A stretch of 64,000 bases of DNA from Endozoicomonas sp965208385 (GCA_965208385.1 CBDBOO010000050.1:62001-126000); one strand, 5' to 3'; numbered from the stretch's first letter, positions 35,290 to 45,236 are shown. The notes: generated from the sequence alone by a model not told the origin. Program-made: numbers and translations.

Positions 35290-36627
35290 CTAACGCATTG
35301 CCAGCTCAACAATTTCAGAAAGCCTTTCTGCCTGAGCCCGGACAGTTTCAGCATCTTCACCCTCGACCATCACCCGGATTACAGGCTCGGTTCCCGAAGG
35401 CCTCAACAATACACGACCTTTATCAGCGAGCTCCTGCTCTGCCTGCTCAACACCTGCAACAATAGCGGGAATAGTATCAGTGTCTTTTTTAACCTTAACA
35501 CGAACATTAATCATGGTTTGCGGGTACTTACTCATGCCGCCAGTCAACTCTGACAACTGACTGCCTGTTGTAATCATCGCTTTCAAAACCTGCAATGCAG
35601 AAACAATACCATCGCCGGTAGTGGATACATCACGACAGATTATATGACCTGAAGATTCACCACCCAACTGCCAGTCATGAGCCTGAAGCTGTTCATTGAC
35701 ATACCGGTCACCCACCTTTGCCCGAACAAAAGGAATACCTGCCTGATTCAAGGCTTTTTCCATACCAAGATTGGTCATCAGGGTACCCACAACGCCTCCT
35801 GACAGAGCCCCCCTGGACTGACGATCCATAGCGATGACGAACAACAATTCATCACCATCAATAATCGTACCCTTCTCATCCACCATGATGACGCGATCGC
35901 CATCCCCATCAAAGGCAATGCCAAGATCCGCCCCTGTTTCTTTAACCTTGTCAGCCAGTCCCTGAGGATTAGTGGAACCAGCATTTTCATTAATATTGAC
36001 ACCATCGGGCTGCACACCCATGGCAATCACCTCAGCTCCAAGCTCCCGAAAAACAGCAGGGCCCACCTGATAGGTCGCACCATGACCGGCATCAATAACA
36101 ATTTTTTTACCACGAAGGTCTAACTGCTGCGATGTACTGGCTTTGCAATACTCAATGTACCGGCCGGCAGCGTCATCCAGCCGCCTGACCTTACCCAGCT
36201 CTTCGGATTCGACAACACTGATATCGCCATCCAGCAATCGTTCAATTTTCAACTCAACTTCATCAGATAGCTTGGTACCATCTCCGGAAAAGAATTTAAT
36301 ACCATTATCATAAAATGGATTATGGGACGCACTGATCACTATCCCGGCCTGGCCGTTAAATGTTCTGGTCAGATATGCAATGGCAGGCGTCGGCATAGGA
36401 CCGGTTAATACAACATCTATACCTGCTGCAGATAATCCAGCTTCCAGTGCCGATTCAAACATGTAGCCTGAAATCCGGGTATCTTTCCCTATAACCACTT
36501 TGCCCTGACCTTCAGCAGCCAGCACTCGCCCCGCAGCCCAGCCCAGCTTCAAAACAAATTCAGGCGTTATTGGAAACTCACCCACCTTTCCACGAATACC
36601 ATCTGTACCAAAATATTTACGAGTCAT
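35290..36627 (-). CDS. glmM: Phosphoglucosamine mutase
   Basis: 445 residues, usual length. It converts glucosamine 6-phosphate to glucosamine 1-phosphate for peptidoglycan and LPS. Opening MTRKYFGTDGIRGKVGEFP; catalytic serine in VISASHNPFYDNGIK (about residue 101); metal loop AFDGDGDRVIMVD; sugar loop GGESSGHI; phosphate-binding RPSGTEPVIRVM at the end. It is last of the codirectional rlmE-ftsH-folP-glmM series, and its expected neighbour tpiA-secG lies 5 kb further on after an insertion. Confidence 0.98.
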   Translation of the reverse strand: MTRKYFGTDGIRGKVGEFPITPEFVLKLGWAAGRVLAAEGQGKVVIGKDTRISGYMFESALEAGLSAAGIDVVLTGPMPTPAIAYLTRTFNGQAGIVISASHNPFYDNGIKFFSGDGTKLSDEVELKIERLLDGDISVVESEELGKVRRLDDAAGRYIEYCKASTSQQLDLRGKKIVIDAGHGATYQVGPAVFRELGAEVIAMGVQPDGVNINENAGSTNPQGLADKVKETGADLGIAFDGDGDRVIMVDEKGTIIDGDELLFVIAMDRQSRGALSGGVVGTLMTNLGMEKALNQAGIPFVRAKVGDRYVNEQLQAHDWQLGGESSGHIICRDVSTTGDGIVSALQVLKAMITTGSQLSELTGGMSKYPQTMINVRVKVKKDTDTIPAIVAGVEQAEQELADKGRVLLRPSGTEPVIRVMVEGEDAETVRAQAERLSEIVELAMR

Positions 36628-36720
36628 GTTTCAAATCCTGAATAGACATCTATGGACAGCTATACCCATTAGATTGAAGAGGCAGGGTTATTGTCTGTGC
36701 TAATCCACCCAATAACCTGG

Positions 36721-36774
36721 CTCATCAGGCTCATCAGGCTCATCAGGCTCATCAGGCTCATCAGGCTCATGAAG
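36721..36774. repeat. 9-bp tandem repeat, five perfect units and one decayed unit
   Basis: CTCATCAGG at 36721, 36730, 36739, 36748 and 36757, then a changed copy at 36766. It lies between the folP stop and the glmM start; the 9-base period would be three codons but no reading frame of a real gene covers it. Confidence 0.95.
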
Positions 36775-36844
36775 CTTCATTCCCTTAACGCCTGCCTGCA
36801 CCTCCAATCATTATGGAAATAATGCCCCATAATCATTTTTTCAT

Positions 36845-37687
36845 TTACGTTGATTGACGCACGGCATCAACAATACGTACAACATCTTTTGTTTCCTTAA
36901 CATCGTGGACCCGGATAATCTTCGCCCCTGCCTGCGCAGCAAGCGCAGCAGCAGCCAAACTTCCACTCAAGCGATCTTCCGGCTTATTATCCAGAACGGC
37001 ACCGATAAACGACTTTCTTGACAGCCCTGCCAGCACAGGTAAGCCCATAGATTGAAACCGTGAAAAATGCTTGAGCAAACTTAAATCATAATCCATTGTC
37101 TTGCCAAACATTCCACCACCAAAGCCCGGATCAATAAGCAGACGATTTCTACTTATTCCAGCCTGTTCACAGACTCTTACCCGATCTTGCAAATAGTTTT
37201 GAACTTCAATCACAACATCATCATAGTGAGGTATAAAATCCGGAGCCGGTTGATTAACCAAAGAATGCATTAGTATTACAGGTAATTCTGATGCTGCTGC
37301 AGCTTTCAGCGCGCCTTCTCGCTGCAATGCACGCACATCATTAATCATTCCCGCCCCCGCACAGGCAGCTCGTTTAATAACCTGCGCAGAACTGGTATCA
37401 ATAGAAACTATTGCATCAAATGTTGAAGCAAGTGTTTCTACAACAGGAAGAATTCGATTCAGTTCATCTTCCGGTGCCAGCGCACCACCGGCACCAGGCC
37501 GTGTAGACTCTCCACCCACATCAATGATATCGACACCATTCTCCACCATCTCTTCGGCAGCCTGTAGCCACTGCTTCTGATATCGACTACCGGCATAAAA
37601 TGAATCCGGAGTTATATTAAGAATCCCCATGATTCTGGTCTGATCAAAACCTAGAATTTTACCCGCACAGCTCAGTTCAGGTTTCAT
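36845..37687 (-). CDS. folP: Dihydropteroate synthase
   Basis: 280 residues. It joins p-aminobenzoate with the pterin pyrophosphate in folate synthesis and is the sulfonamide target. Motifs: MGILNITPDSFYAGSRY (about 19-35), IIDVGGESTRPGA, SIDTSSAQV, LLIDPGFGGGMFGKT and LAGLSRKSFIGAVL. It is downstream of ftsH and upstream of glmM, the same order as in E. coli. A strong terminator-like hairpin lies between ftsH and this gene. Confidence 0.97.
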   Translation of the reverse strand: MKPELSCAGKILGFDQTRIMGILNITPDSFYAGSRYQKQWLQAAEEMVENGVDIIDVGGESTRPGAGGALAPEDELNRILPVVETLASTFDAIVSIDTSSAQVIKRAACAGAGMINDVRALQREGALKAAAASELPVILMHSLVNQPAPDFIPHYDDVVIEVQNYLQDRVRVCEQAGISRNRLLIDPGFGGGMFGKTMDYDLSLLKHFSRFQSMGLPVLAGLSRKSFIGAVLDNKPEDRLSGSLAAAALAAQAGAKIIRVHDVKETKDVVRIVDAVRQST

Positions 37688-37711
37688 TGTGGTGACTTCT
37701 TTTTCTGATGG

Positions 37712-37741
37712 ATAACAAAACGGGCAGGAAAACCTGCCCGT
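37712..37741 (-). terminator. Terminator / attenuator after ftsH
   Basis: Perfect 9-bp arms ACGGGCAGG (37720-37728) and CCTGCCCGT (37733-37741) with an AAAA loop, followed on the minus strand by TTTTGTTAT. It is 35 bases beyond the ftsH stop and 30 bases before the folP ATG, so it would lower folP-glmM transcription relative to ftsH. Confidence 0.85.
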
Positions 37742-37775
37742 CTTACATTCAATGCTCGCTCAACCCCTGAATCAG

Positions 37776-39743
37776 TTAATGCTCACTCGCTGCATTACCC
37801 TCTGAATCAGAACCCTTATCAGAATTACCAACCTCGCTGTCTGGTGAATCACTAGACTGCGCGTCAGTGTCGGCGTCATTGCTATCATTGCTTTGACCAC
37901 TGGTATCCTTAGGAGGACGAACCTCGCGATCATTCATGATGTCATCAATCTGATCACTGTCGATGGTTTCATACTGCATCAAGGCACTGGCCATCATATC
38001 AAGCCTTACCTTATTTTCTTCCAGAATGTTCGATGCTCTTGAATAACATCCATCAATCAGTTTACGAACTTCTTCGTCAATCAATTTGGCAGTTTCGCCA
38101 GAAACATTCAGACCGGAGCCACCACTACCATAGTTTTTACCGAGGAAAACTTCACCTTCATCTTCATCATAAAGCAAAGGCCCCAACTTCTCGGATAAAC
38201 CCCACTTGGTGACCATATTTCGTGCGATCTGACTGGCACGCTGAATATCATTAGACGCCCCTGTAGTGACACCCTCTGCACCTAAAGTCATCTCTTCAGC
38301 AATCCTGCCGCCAAAGAGTGAACAGATCTGGCTCAATAAGGCCTGTTTGCTTTGACTGTAACGATCTTCCTCTGGAAGGAACATAGTGACACCCAAAGCC
38401 CTGCCCCTGGGAATAATACTCACTTTATACACAGGGTCATGATCTGGGACCAGCCGACCAACAATGGCATGACCCGCTTCGTGATAAGCCGTATTACTTC
38501 TCTCTTTTTCATTCATCACCATGGACTTGCGCTCGGCACCCATCATGATTTTATCTTTAGCCAGATCAAATTCATTCTGTCCAACAGTACGCTGATTCGC
38601 ACGGGCAGCGAAGAGAGCTGCTTCGTTGACCAGGTTGGCCAGATCAGCACCGGAAAATCCAGGTGTACCCCGGGCAATAACACCCGGCTGAACATTGTCA
38701 GAGATCGGAACCTTCCGCATATGAACTTTCAGGATCTGCTCACGGCCACGGATATCTGGCAAGCCGACAACGACCTGCCGATCAAAACGTCCCGGACGAA
38801 GCAGTGCCGGATCCAGAACATCTGGACGGTTGGTGGCTGCAATAACGATAACTCCGTCATTACCCTCAAAGCCATCCATCTCCACCAAAAGCTGGTTAAG
38901 CGTCTGCTCACGTTCATCGTGACCACCACCCATACCGGCACCACGGTGACGGCCAACCGCATCGATTTCATCGATAAAGATGATACAGGGGGCCTGTTTC
39001 TTGGCTTGCTCGAACATATCACGAACACGTGAGGCGCCCACGCCAACAAACATTTCTACAAAGTCCGAGCCGGAGATTGTAAAGAACGGAACCTTCGCTT
39101 CACCGGCAATCGCCTTGGCGATCAGGGTCTTACCCGTACCCGGAGGTCCGACCATTAATACGCCCCGGGGTATTCGCCCACCGAGACGCTGGAATTTCCC
39201 AGGATCTTTCAGGAAATCGACCAGCTCCTGAACATCTTCTTTTGCTTCTTCAACACCGGCAACATCAGCAAATGTTGTTTTAATCTGGTCTTCAGATAAC
39301 AACCTGGCTTTACTTTTGCCAAAGCTCATCGGGCCGCCACGACCACCGCCGCCGCCCTGCATTTGACGCATGAAAAACATAAACACAGCCAGAATAACCA
39401 GGATCGGGAAGCTGGCTACCAGCAACTGAGTCCAGATGCTTTGCTTTTCCAGAGGTTTGGATTCAACCTGCACGTTACCACGCAGCATTTCATCCATAAT
39501 TTGATTATCAGGTACCGTTGGTGGCAGATTGGTTTCAAATCGCTCACTGTTACTTAGCAGACCGCGGATAGTGTATCCATCGATTTCTACCCGACTAACC
39601 TGGCGATTTTCAACCATACTGACAAAGTCGGAATAGGCTACCTTCTGGGTAGAACCCTGACTTCCGTCAAAATTTTTAAAAACGGTCAAAAGAACAAGGG
39701 CGATAATGACCCAGAGGATCAGATTTTTTGCCATATCGTTCAA
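37776..39743 (-). CDS. ftsH: ATP-dependent zinc metalloprotease FtsH
   Basis: 655 residues if the TTG at 39743 (GAGGG six bases before it) is used, or 652 from the ATG at 39734, where most homologues begin. This inner-membrane AAA protease removes membrane and regulatory proteins. Two membrane segments (about 7-24 and 103-124) surround a periplasmic part; AAA motifs GPPGTGKTLIAKAIAG and CIIFIDEIDAVGRHRG; zinc site HEAGHAIVG. The C-terminal tail is long and acidic (about 610-655, rich in Asp, Ser and Asn), as in many gammaproteobacteria. It follows rlmE. Confidence 0.98.
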   Translation of the reverse strand: MNDMAKNLILWVIIALVLLTVFKNFDGSQGSTQKVAYSDFVSMVENRQVSRVEIDGYTIRGLLSNSERFETNLPPTVPDNQIMDEMLRGNVQVESKPLEKQSIWTQLLVASFPILVILAVFMFFMRQMQGGGGGRGGPMSFGKSKARLLSEDQIKTTFADVAGVEEAKEDVQELVDFLKDPGKFQRLGGRIPRGVLMVGPPGTGKTLIAKAIAGEAKVPFFTISGSDFVEMFVGVGASRVRDMFEQAKKQAPCIIFIDEIDAVGRHRGAGMGGGHDEREQTLNQLLVEMDGFEGNDGVIVIAATNRPDVLDPALLRPGRFDRQVVVGLPDIRGREQILKVHMRKVPISDNVQPGVIARGTPGFSGADLANLVNEAALFAARANQRTVGQNEFDLAKDKIMMGAERKSMVMNEKERSNTAYHEAGHAIVGRLVPDHDPVYKVSIIPRGRALGVTMFLPEEDRYSQSKQALLSQICSLFGGRIAEEMTLGAEGVTTGASNDIQRASQIARNMVTKWGLSEKLGPLLYDEDEGEVFLGKNYGSGGSGLNVSGETAKLIDEEVRKLIDGCYSRASNILEENKVRLDMMASALMQYETIDSDQIDDIMNDREVRPPKDTSGQSNDSNDADTDAQSSDSPDSEVGNSDKGSDSEGNAASEH

Positions 39744-39910
39744 GGGGCTACCCTCTTTTGTGCATACTTAAGCCATAGGCGTTCGTTGGGACTGGGCACG
39801 TTACCTTCTCGGCTCTCTCATTATGTTAATCCTGTCTGCTACCATACACGATAGGTCGATTTTGTGACAGTCACCTGCCGCTATAGCCTGATTGAATCAG
39901 ATTATAAAAA

Positions 39911-40531
39911 TCAGCCTTTAAAACCGCTGGCTAACAGATACACTTCCCGGGAGCGCGCCCGTGAAGCCTGAGGCTTTCGGGTTTGCACCTTGGTGAAACT
40001 TGTTTTCATATCTTTCAGATAGGCATCAAAACCTTCTCCCTGAAACACTTTGGTAAGAAGGACGCCACCTTTTTTCAACACCTGTCTGGAAAGATCAAGA
40101 GCCAACTCTACCAGATAGATCGAATTGGGTTGATCAACAGAAAGCGATCCACTCATATTGGGGGCCATATCAGAAATCACAAGGTCTACCTTATCAGTTC
40201 CGAGCGTCTTCAGGATTTTTTCCAGAACAATATCTTCTGTAAAATCTCCCTGAACAAAATCAACCCCCGCTATTCCATCCATCGGCAGAATATCTGATGC
40301 CACCACCCTGCCATGATCTCCCACTAGTTGCGCTGCAACCTGAGACCATCCGCCGGGTGCTGCACCAAGGTCAACAACCTTCATGCCAGACTTAAACAAG
40401 CGATCCTTCTCATGGATTTCAAGGAGCTTATAACTGGCTCGCGAGCGCCACCCGTCTTTTTGCGATTTCTTTACAAATTGATCGTCAAAATGCTCTTTTA
40501 ACCATCGTCCGCTACTTTTGGATCTTGCCAT
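39911..40531 (-). CDS. rlmE: 23S rRNA 2'-O-ribose U2552 methyltransferase
   Basis: 206 residues. It methylates U2552 in the A-loop of 23S rRNA. Features: SGRWLKEHFDDQFVKKSQKD and GWRSRASYKLLEIHEKD at the N terminus, the SAM site VDLGAAPGGWSQVAAQ (about 52-67), DLVISDMAPNMSG, and GGVLLTKVFQGEGF with the catalytic lysine. It is first of the rlmE-ftsH-folP-glmM unit and divergent from yhbY, the same arrangement as in E. coli. Confidence 0.97.
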   Translation of the reverse strand: MARSKSSGRWLKEHFDDQFVKKSQKDGWRSRASYKLLEIHEKDRLFKSGMKVVDLGAAPGGWSQVAAQLVGDHGRVVASDILPMDGIAGVDFVQGDFTEDIVLEKILKTLGTDKVDLVISDMAPNMSGSLSVDQPNSIYLVELALDLSRQVLKKGGVLLTKVFQGEGFDAYLKDMKTSFTKVQTRKPQASRARSREVYLLASGFKG

Positions 40532-40680
40532 ATCTTGTTAACAGTAAATAATAAAGTACAATTGCGACCCTTTTTACCTGTTTCCTAAGATAGCGTCCAT
40601 GAGTATTCACTTTAAAGGTTGTACTTAAACGCAATATACGTCTGGATAAACCCCATATTTACACTCAGGATTGAACTGAT

Positions 40681-40992
40681 ATGAACCTTACCGCCGCCAA
40701 AAAAAAGCATTTCCGTGCTATTGGCCACAACCTGAAACCTGTTGTCATGATCGCTGATAAGGGTCTGACAGAAGGCGTCATTGAAGAGACCCGACGCGCC
40801 CTTCATGATCACGAATTGATCAAAGTGAAATTTGCCGTCGGTGACAGAGATGCGAAACAACAGCTTATAGATCAACTCACCAAAACCGTTGGTGCAGAAC
40901 TGATACAGACCATTGGCAAAATCGCTATTCTCTATAAAGCCGCAAACAAACCCAATCCACAATTGTCAAACCTGATCAGGCCTCACGAATAA
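40681..40992 (+). CDS. yhbY: CRM-domain RNA-binding protein YhbY
   Basis: 103 residues, one CRS1-YhbY (CRM) domain: KKHFRAIGHNLKPVVMIADKGLTEGVIEE and then IKVKFAVGDR, the GxxG-like loop and KIAILYKAANKPNP. It associates with pre-50S particles. It is divergent from rlmE with a 150-base gap that should contain both promoters. A 7-bp perfect hairpin (CCCCAGC 41000-41006, GCTGGGG 41011-41017) follows its stop closely, without a T run. Confidence 0.95.
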   Translation: MNLTAAKKKHFRAIGHNLKPVVMIADKGLTEGVIEETRRALHDHELIKVKFAVGDRDAKQQLIDQLTKTVGAELIQTIGKIAILYKAANKPNPQLSNLIRPHE

Positions 40993-41381
40993 GCCAGCTC
41001 CCCAGCTCAGGCTGGGGCCATTCCATCAAACAAAAAAATGGACTGCAGTCAGACTTAACAACAAAAGGATTGAATGTAATATCCACGAAAAACCTCGTCC
41101 GATTTATTTCCAACATTCTTAGAAGTCAAAGAGCCAGAGCTAGTACACGCTGCCTGCAAGATAATCGCAACGCAGCGAAATCCAATATTATTAAGCTACA
41201 TAAACGACAACGCCTGACAACTGCTATTCGTCTTATGAAAAATAGTAATAACTAAAAATTCACATCAACAAATCTTATTCTATTGACGACACAGCTTTAT
41301 GAATATGAATTGCTAAGTCTTCGAAAACCATCTCGTCAATACCAGGCGCTTACAACGCATGATCTTTTCATCTTTTGTATA
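40993..41381. other. Intergenic stretch without a supported gene
   Basis: Apart from the hairpin just after yhbY, nothing recognisable is seen. A 61-codon basic reading frame from a TTG at 41070 has an AAAGGA before it but no family likeness, so it is not called. Confidence 0.5.
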
Positions 41382-42755
41382 TCAGCTCACCTCTACATAA
41401 CCCATTAATCCTGTTTTCATATGCTCAATGACATGACAGTGATACATCCAGCGACCGGGGTTATCCGCAACAAAAGCCACTTTCACCCTTTCATTTTTCT
41501 CAAGTAACACGGTATCAGTATGAAACGGAGTGATTGTTTTCTTGTTCGATGACAGTACTGTCCAGGTATGGCCGTGTAAATGAATTGGGTGCTTCATGGG
41601 AGTGACATTGATCAATTCAAAGATATAGGTTTCACCTAATTTCAGTCTCGCTAAAGGTTCCGGGATATTGTCCCGAGTCATACCTTCCCAGGCTCTTTTA
41701 TTCACCACCCAGAAATCATGACTGGCTTTACCTTGTCTATCCACAGGCGTAATGGCGCCAGCCCACTCGAATACAAATGGAATAACAGTGGCATTATCAA
41801 GGTCTGGCTCAGGCACTGGGTTCATAGGTAATTTCGGTAACGCTTTGCACATCACCTGACCAACCGCTTCAGTGACCAATGTCATCAAATCAAAAAAGAA
41901 GCGACCTTTCCCATTCTGTATTGTAATTAGCTGTCCGGTTTCAACGGGGGCTTCCAACGCAATATCCACTCTCATGCCCGGCGCTATATCAAAGTGCTCT
42001 AAGAAAACTGGACTCTCAATGGCATTGCCATCTATTGCTATAACCCAGGCGGAATGGTTTTTGACTCTCAGGCGATACAATACAGTGTTATCCACATTGA
42101 GGAATCTTAAACGACACCAGCCTCCAGCCGGAATCTTCTCTACCGGTTTATGCTTGTTATTGACCGTCAAATAACGCCCTGGCGTGCCCATTCGTGCCGC
42201 ATAGCGCGGAATACTGAAGGGAGTAAACTGCCCCTCATCATCAATATGCCAGTTTTTTAAACAAAAAACAGAATCATGATCGAACCCGGGTGAAGTCGCT
42301 TCTTCCACGATAAAAGCACCAACCAGTCCTTTGCCTAACTGCTCTGTACTGTTCATATGCGGGTGATACCAAAATGTGCCCGCATCCTTAGGCGTGAACT
42401 CGTATATGAACGTTGTACCCGGCATAACGGGTGCTTGAGACAGAAATGGTACGCCATCCATGTCTATGGGAATCCTAAGACCGTGCCAGTGTATTGTGCT
42501 TGGTTCTGAAAGGTTGTTGATGAAATTTATTCTTATCTTCCTACCTTGCTTTGCCCTGATAATGGAAGCCGGATAGCCTCCGTTAAACTGCCAGGAATGA
42601 GTTACATGGCCGGGTATCAACTCAGTGTCTAAAGATTCCGCCGTCAGTGTGTATTCTGTAAAGACTTCATCTTCTTTAATTGTCCAGCGAATCAGCTGCA
42701 CGGCTGCTACCGCCCCCACTGCGGCTTTTAGAATAGTACGCCGGGAAAACTTCAT
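41382..42755 (-). CDS. Multicopper oxidase with Tat-type signal
   Basis: 457 residues. The N terminus SRRTILKAAVGAVAAVQL is a twin-arginine signal, so a folded copper enzyme is exported to the periplasm. Copper motifs: HWHG (His89, His91), WYHPH (His131, His133), HPIHLHGHTW and HCHVIEH (His439, Cys440, His441, His445). At the axial type-1 position, ten residues after Cys440, there is Leu450, where CueO has Met; Leu at this place is typical of high-potential laccases. There is no Met-rich CueO insert. Its substrate (phenols, Cu(I) or another metal) cannot be told; no copper-efflux gene is adjacent. Confidence 0.88.
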   Translation of the reverse strand: MKFSRRTILKAAVGAVAAVQLIRWTIKEDEVFTEYTLTAESLDTELIPGHVTHSWQFNGGYPASIIRAKQGRKIRINFINNLSEPSTIHWHGLRIPIDMDGVPFLSQAPVMPGTTFIYEFTPKDAGTFWYHPHMNSTEQLGKGLVGAFIVEEATSPGFDHDSVFCLKNWHIDDEGQFTPFSIPRYAARMGTPGRYLTVNNKHKPVEKIPAGGWCRLRFLNVDNTVLYRLRVKNHSAWVIAIDGNAIESPVFLEHFDIAPGMRVDIALEAPVETGQLITIQNGKGRFFFDLMTLVTEAVGQVMCKALPKLPMNPVPEPDLDNATVIPFVFEWAGAITPVDRQGKASHDFWVVNKRAWEGMTRDNIPEPLARLKLGETYIFELINVTPMKHPIHLHGHTWTVLSSNKKTITPFHTDTVLLEKNERVKVAFVADNPGRWMYHCHVIEHMKTGLMGYVEVS

Positions 42756-43017
42756 TTATTTCAATCCATCTGATTTTTTATTAAATACACATAAACGATC
42801 CATCTACGAAATAGCATCGAGTAGGAGTTACTAATTTTTCATTCGCCTATTTTTGTCGCGCCTTCCCCCATAGTTCAACACACCCTGATTGTGTAACCTA
42901 CTATATGCTCAGCATCGTTCTTTTTTATACTGTCAGGTATGGAAGGATGACAAAATCATCTCACCAGAATGCTGCAATAGAGCCGTCTAACTTCTTTCGT
43001 GGTAGCACTCTATCAAT

Positions 43018-44312
43018 TTACAGAAACCTTGACAGAAAATACCCCGACATCACGATAACGCCCATAACCATTACAAACACATCAATCCATAAGCTTCGAT
43101 ATTATTTTAATGATTTAACTTTATAAAGTGCAATAACTGGCAGGAAAAACAGGATTATTGCCATCATTGGTGCCACAAGCGCATCCAGTATAACGATCAC
43201 ACTCCAATTGCCGACTCCGGCAACCCAGCAACTTACCCCAACAATAAACAGGCTTAGCTTGTGAATTCGCCGGATACAGATTGTATGGTCAGGATGACAC
43301 TCTCTCAACCCCTGACTCAGGACCCCGTTTAACACTTCTAGAGTACCAAGAAAAAAACCGAAAAATGACGTCATAATTGCCATAAAGCCAATAATAGGGA
43401 CAATGAATGAAAAGAAATCATTACCTGGCCTGTTAGCCAGAACGGAAAGAATCGGTAGATTGGTCAGCCTTGCTTCTTCTATCTGCTCCGATGGGGTTGC
43501 CATAATGCATGAAAATACAAAAAAAATAGTGAGAGTGAAAAGAATCGAGGCGCTTACCATATGAACACTGTCGGTTTTATGAACACACCGATCCATGTCA
43601 GTTATATCGTTACGGTAAGATCGTGTAAATGATGGGCTGACAGGAGCATGATAAAAAGAAAACACCAAAACTGGCAATGCCAGAAGTATCGTCTTAAAAA
43701 ACCACCCGGATCTATCGGTTGATTTAACGAATCGAATTGCCACTGTGGAACAAGATAGAGTGCCAATCCCATGAGTATGATCGAAAGAGGGATAACCAAG
43801 AGCTGATCAAACGAAGTAAGTACTGCTCGCTCCCCTGAAAGAGAGCAATCATTCCTGTGACAAGAATAAAAACAACAAAAGATCTTGAGGGTTCCGGATA
43901 ACCCAGTTGATGGACGATAAAACTGATAACGGAGATTACTGATGCCAATACTATAGAGTAGGAGCACCGGAAACATTGAAAGCAAACAGATGATCACCAA
44001 CCAATAACCAGTACGGCCACCAAAATGCTCATATACTGTTTGAGTAATACTACTTTCAGGATTTTTCGCAGAGAGGCAGAATCGAGTTAACCCTCGATGG
44101 GTAAACAAGATCATTGGACCACAGATAAGCGACATAAGAATCAACGGCCAGATTCCACCCGAACCCGCACTGATCGGCAGATATAATAACCCTGCACCAA
44201 TTCCGGTTCCCACCTGACTTAACATCCAGCCGGTATCTTTTCCAGACCAGTCTGTTAGCACGCACTGCTTCGATTCATTTTGTATTTCAAGACTATCATC
44301 AGGCATGATCAA
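43018..44312 (-). pseudogene. Decayed HAAAP-family amino-acid permease (SdaC-like)
   Basis: Joined fragments resemble serine/threonine permease SdaC across its length: N-terminal part 44312 to about 43935 (WPLILMSLICGPMILFTHRG and LLYSIGISN), a second frame to about 43840 (VISFIVHQLGYPEP), back to the first to about 43700 (LVIPLSIILMGLALYLVPQW), then a third frame (LLALPVLVFSFYHAP, then TIFFVFSCIM). That is three frameshifts. The third frame meets TAA at 43102-43104, yet continues in frame with FVMVMGVIVMSGYFLSRFL to a second stop at 43018, matching the SdaC C terminus: a nonsense mutation. No functional transporter can be made. Confidence 0.88.
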
Positions 44313-44774
44313 AACAACACAGAATGATCAGAATCCCACCAGTATAGACACGAAGCGGAAAATATTTTAATTCAGGCGTCTAGCTCACCTCATAATCCAA
44401 GCGGCCTGTTTGATAGTCGATTAACTACCAGACAACTCAACGATTTCAGCCCCTTAAGACTCTTAATGAAGATCACCACGTGAAATATCACAAGAGAGTC
44501 TATGTTTCAGCTATTTTTTTGGGCGTCACAGTTAATGGAAAATTTAAGAGAACTGATTCAACCACTTCCACGGACAGACTATTAAAAGGTGTAACTGAAT
44601 TTATACAGAGATAATATATTTGATATTTATTTGCTCCGAACATAATGACTGAGATAAGTGTCCTGACACTTACACGGTCATACTCGGATATATTCAGAGG
44701 GGATTTTTGGATAGCGGCAAAATCTACGCGTAAAAAAGCCGGGAAAACCCGGCTTTTTTACAAAGACTGATAAC
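44313..44774. other. Intergenic stretch between the permease pseudogene and rplQ
   Basis: No gene is seen. It contains the upstream region of the dead permease, an 8-bp perfect inverted repeat TAAGTGTC-CT-GACACTTA at 44655-44672 of unknown role, and the rplQ terminator at 44731-44760. Confidence 0.5.
44731..44760 (-). terminator. Terminator of the alpha ribosomal operon
   Basis: Perfect 13-bp arms (44731-44743 and 44748-44760) with an AAAA loop; GCCGGG core followed by a run of six U. It is 15 bases beyond the rplQ stop. The symmetrical A and T tracts make it usable in both directions. Confidence 0.95.
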
Positions 44775-45164
44775 TTACTCGTCATCAACCTCAACAGCTT
44801 CTACAGCTGGACGATCCAACAGCTCTACATAAGCCATAGGAGCGTTGTCACCCTTGCGGAATCCACATTTGATAATGCGAATATAACCACCTGGGCGTTC
44901 TTTGAAACGCGGACCCAGCTCAGAGAACAGTTTACCAACAACAGCCTTGTTACGCAGACGATCAAACGCCAGGCGACGGTTAGCAACACTGTCTTCTTTA
45001 GACAGGGTAATCAGCGGTTCAGCAACACGACGAAGCTCTTTAGCCTTCGGCAGTGTTGTCTTGATCAGCTCATGCTCAACCAGGGAAGCAGTCATATTCT
45101 TAAACATCGCCTTGCGATGAGAACTGTTCCTGTTGAGCTTGCGGCCACTCTTACGATGACGCAT
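44775..45164 (-). CDS. rplQ: 50S ribosomal protein L17
   Basis: 129 residues. Basic N-terminal MRHRKSGRKLNRNSSHRKAM followed by LVEHELIKTTLPKAKELR, characteristic of L17, and the acidic C-terminal tail VEAVEVDDE. It lies near the exit-tunnel side of the large subunit. Last gene of the alpha operon, 70 bases after rpoA, directly before the operon terminator. Confidence 0.97.
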   Translation of the reverse strand: MRHRKSGRKLNRNSSHRKAMFKNMTASLVEHELIKTTLPKAKELRRVAEPLITLSKEDSVANRRLAFDRLRNKAVVGKLFSELGPRFKERPGGYIRIIKCGFRKGDNAPMAYVELLDRPAVEAVEVDDE

Positions 45165-45236
45165 GGCACAAACATCCTCTTTCTACCAAATGCCCAACAT
45201 CATTATTATCAACAATGACGCCAGGCATTGGCTGCA

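Noticed and set aside
41070..41255. 61-codon basic ORF after yhbY
   Set aside because: TTG start, no homology recognised, no conserved context; not enough to call a gene.
44655..44672. 8-bp inverted repeat between the permease pseudogene and rplQ
   Set aside because: Without a T run, neighbouring functional gene or second copy, no function can be supported.
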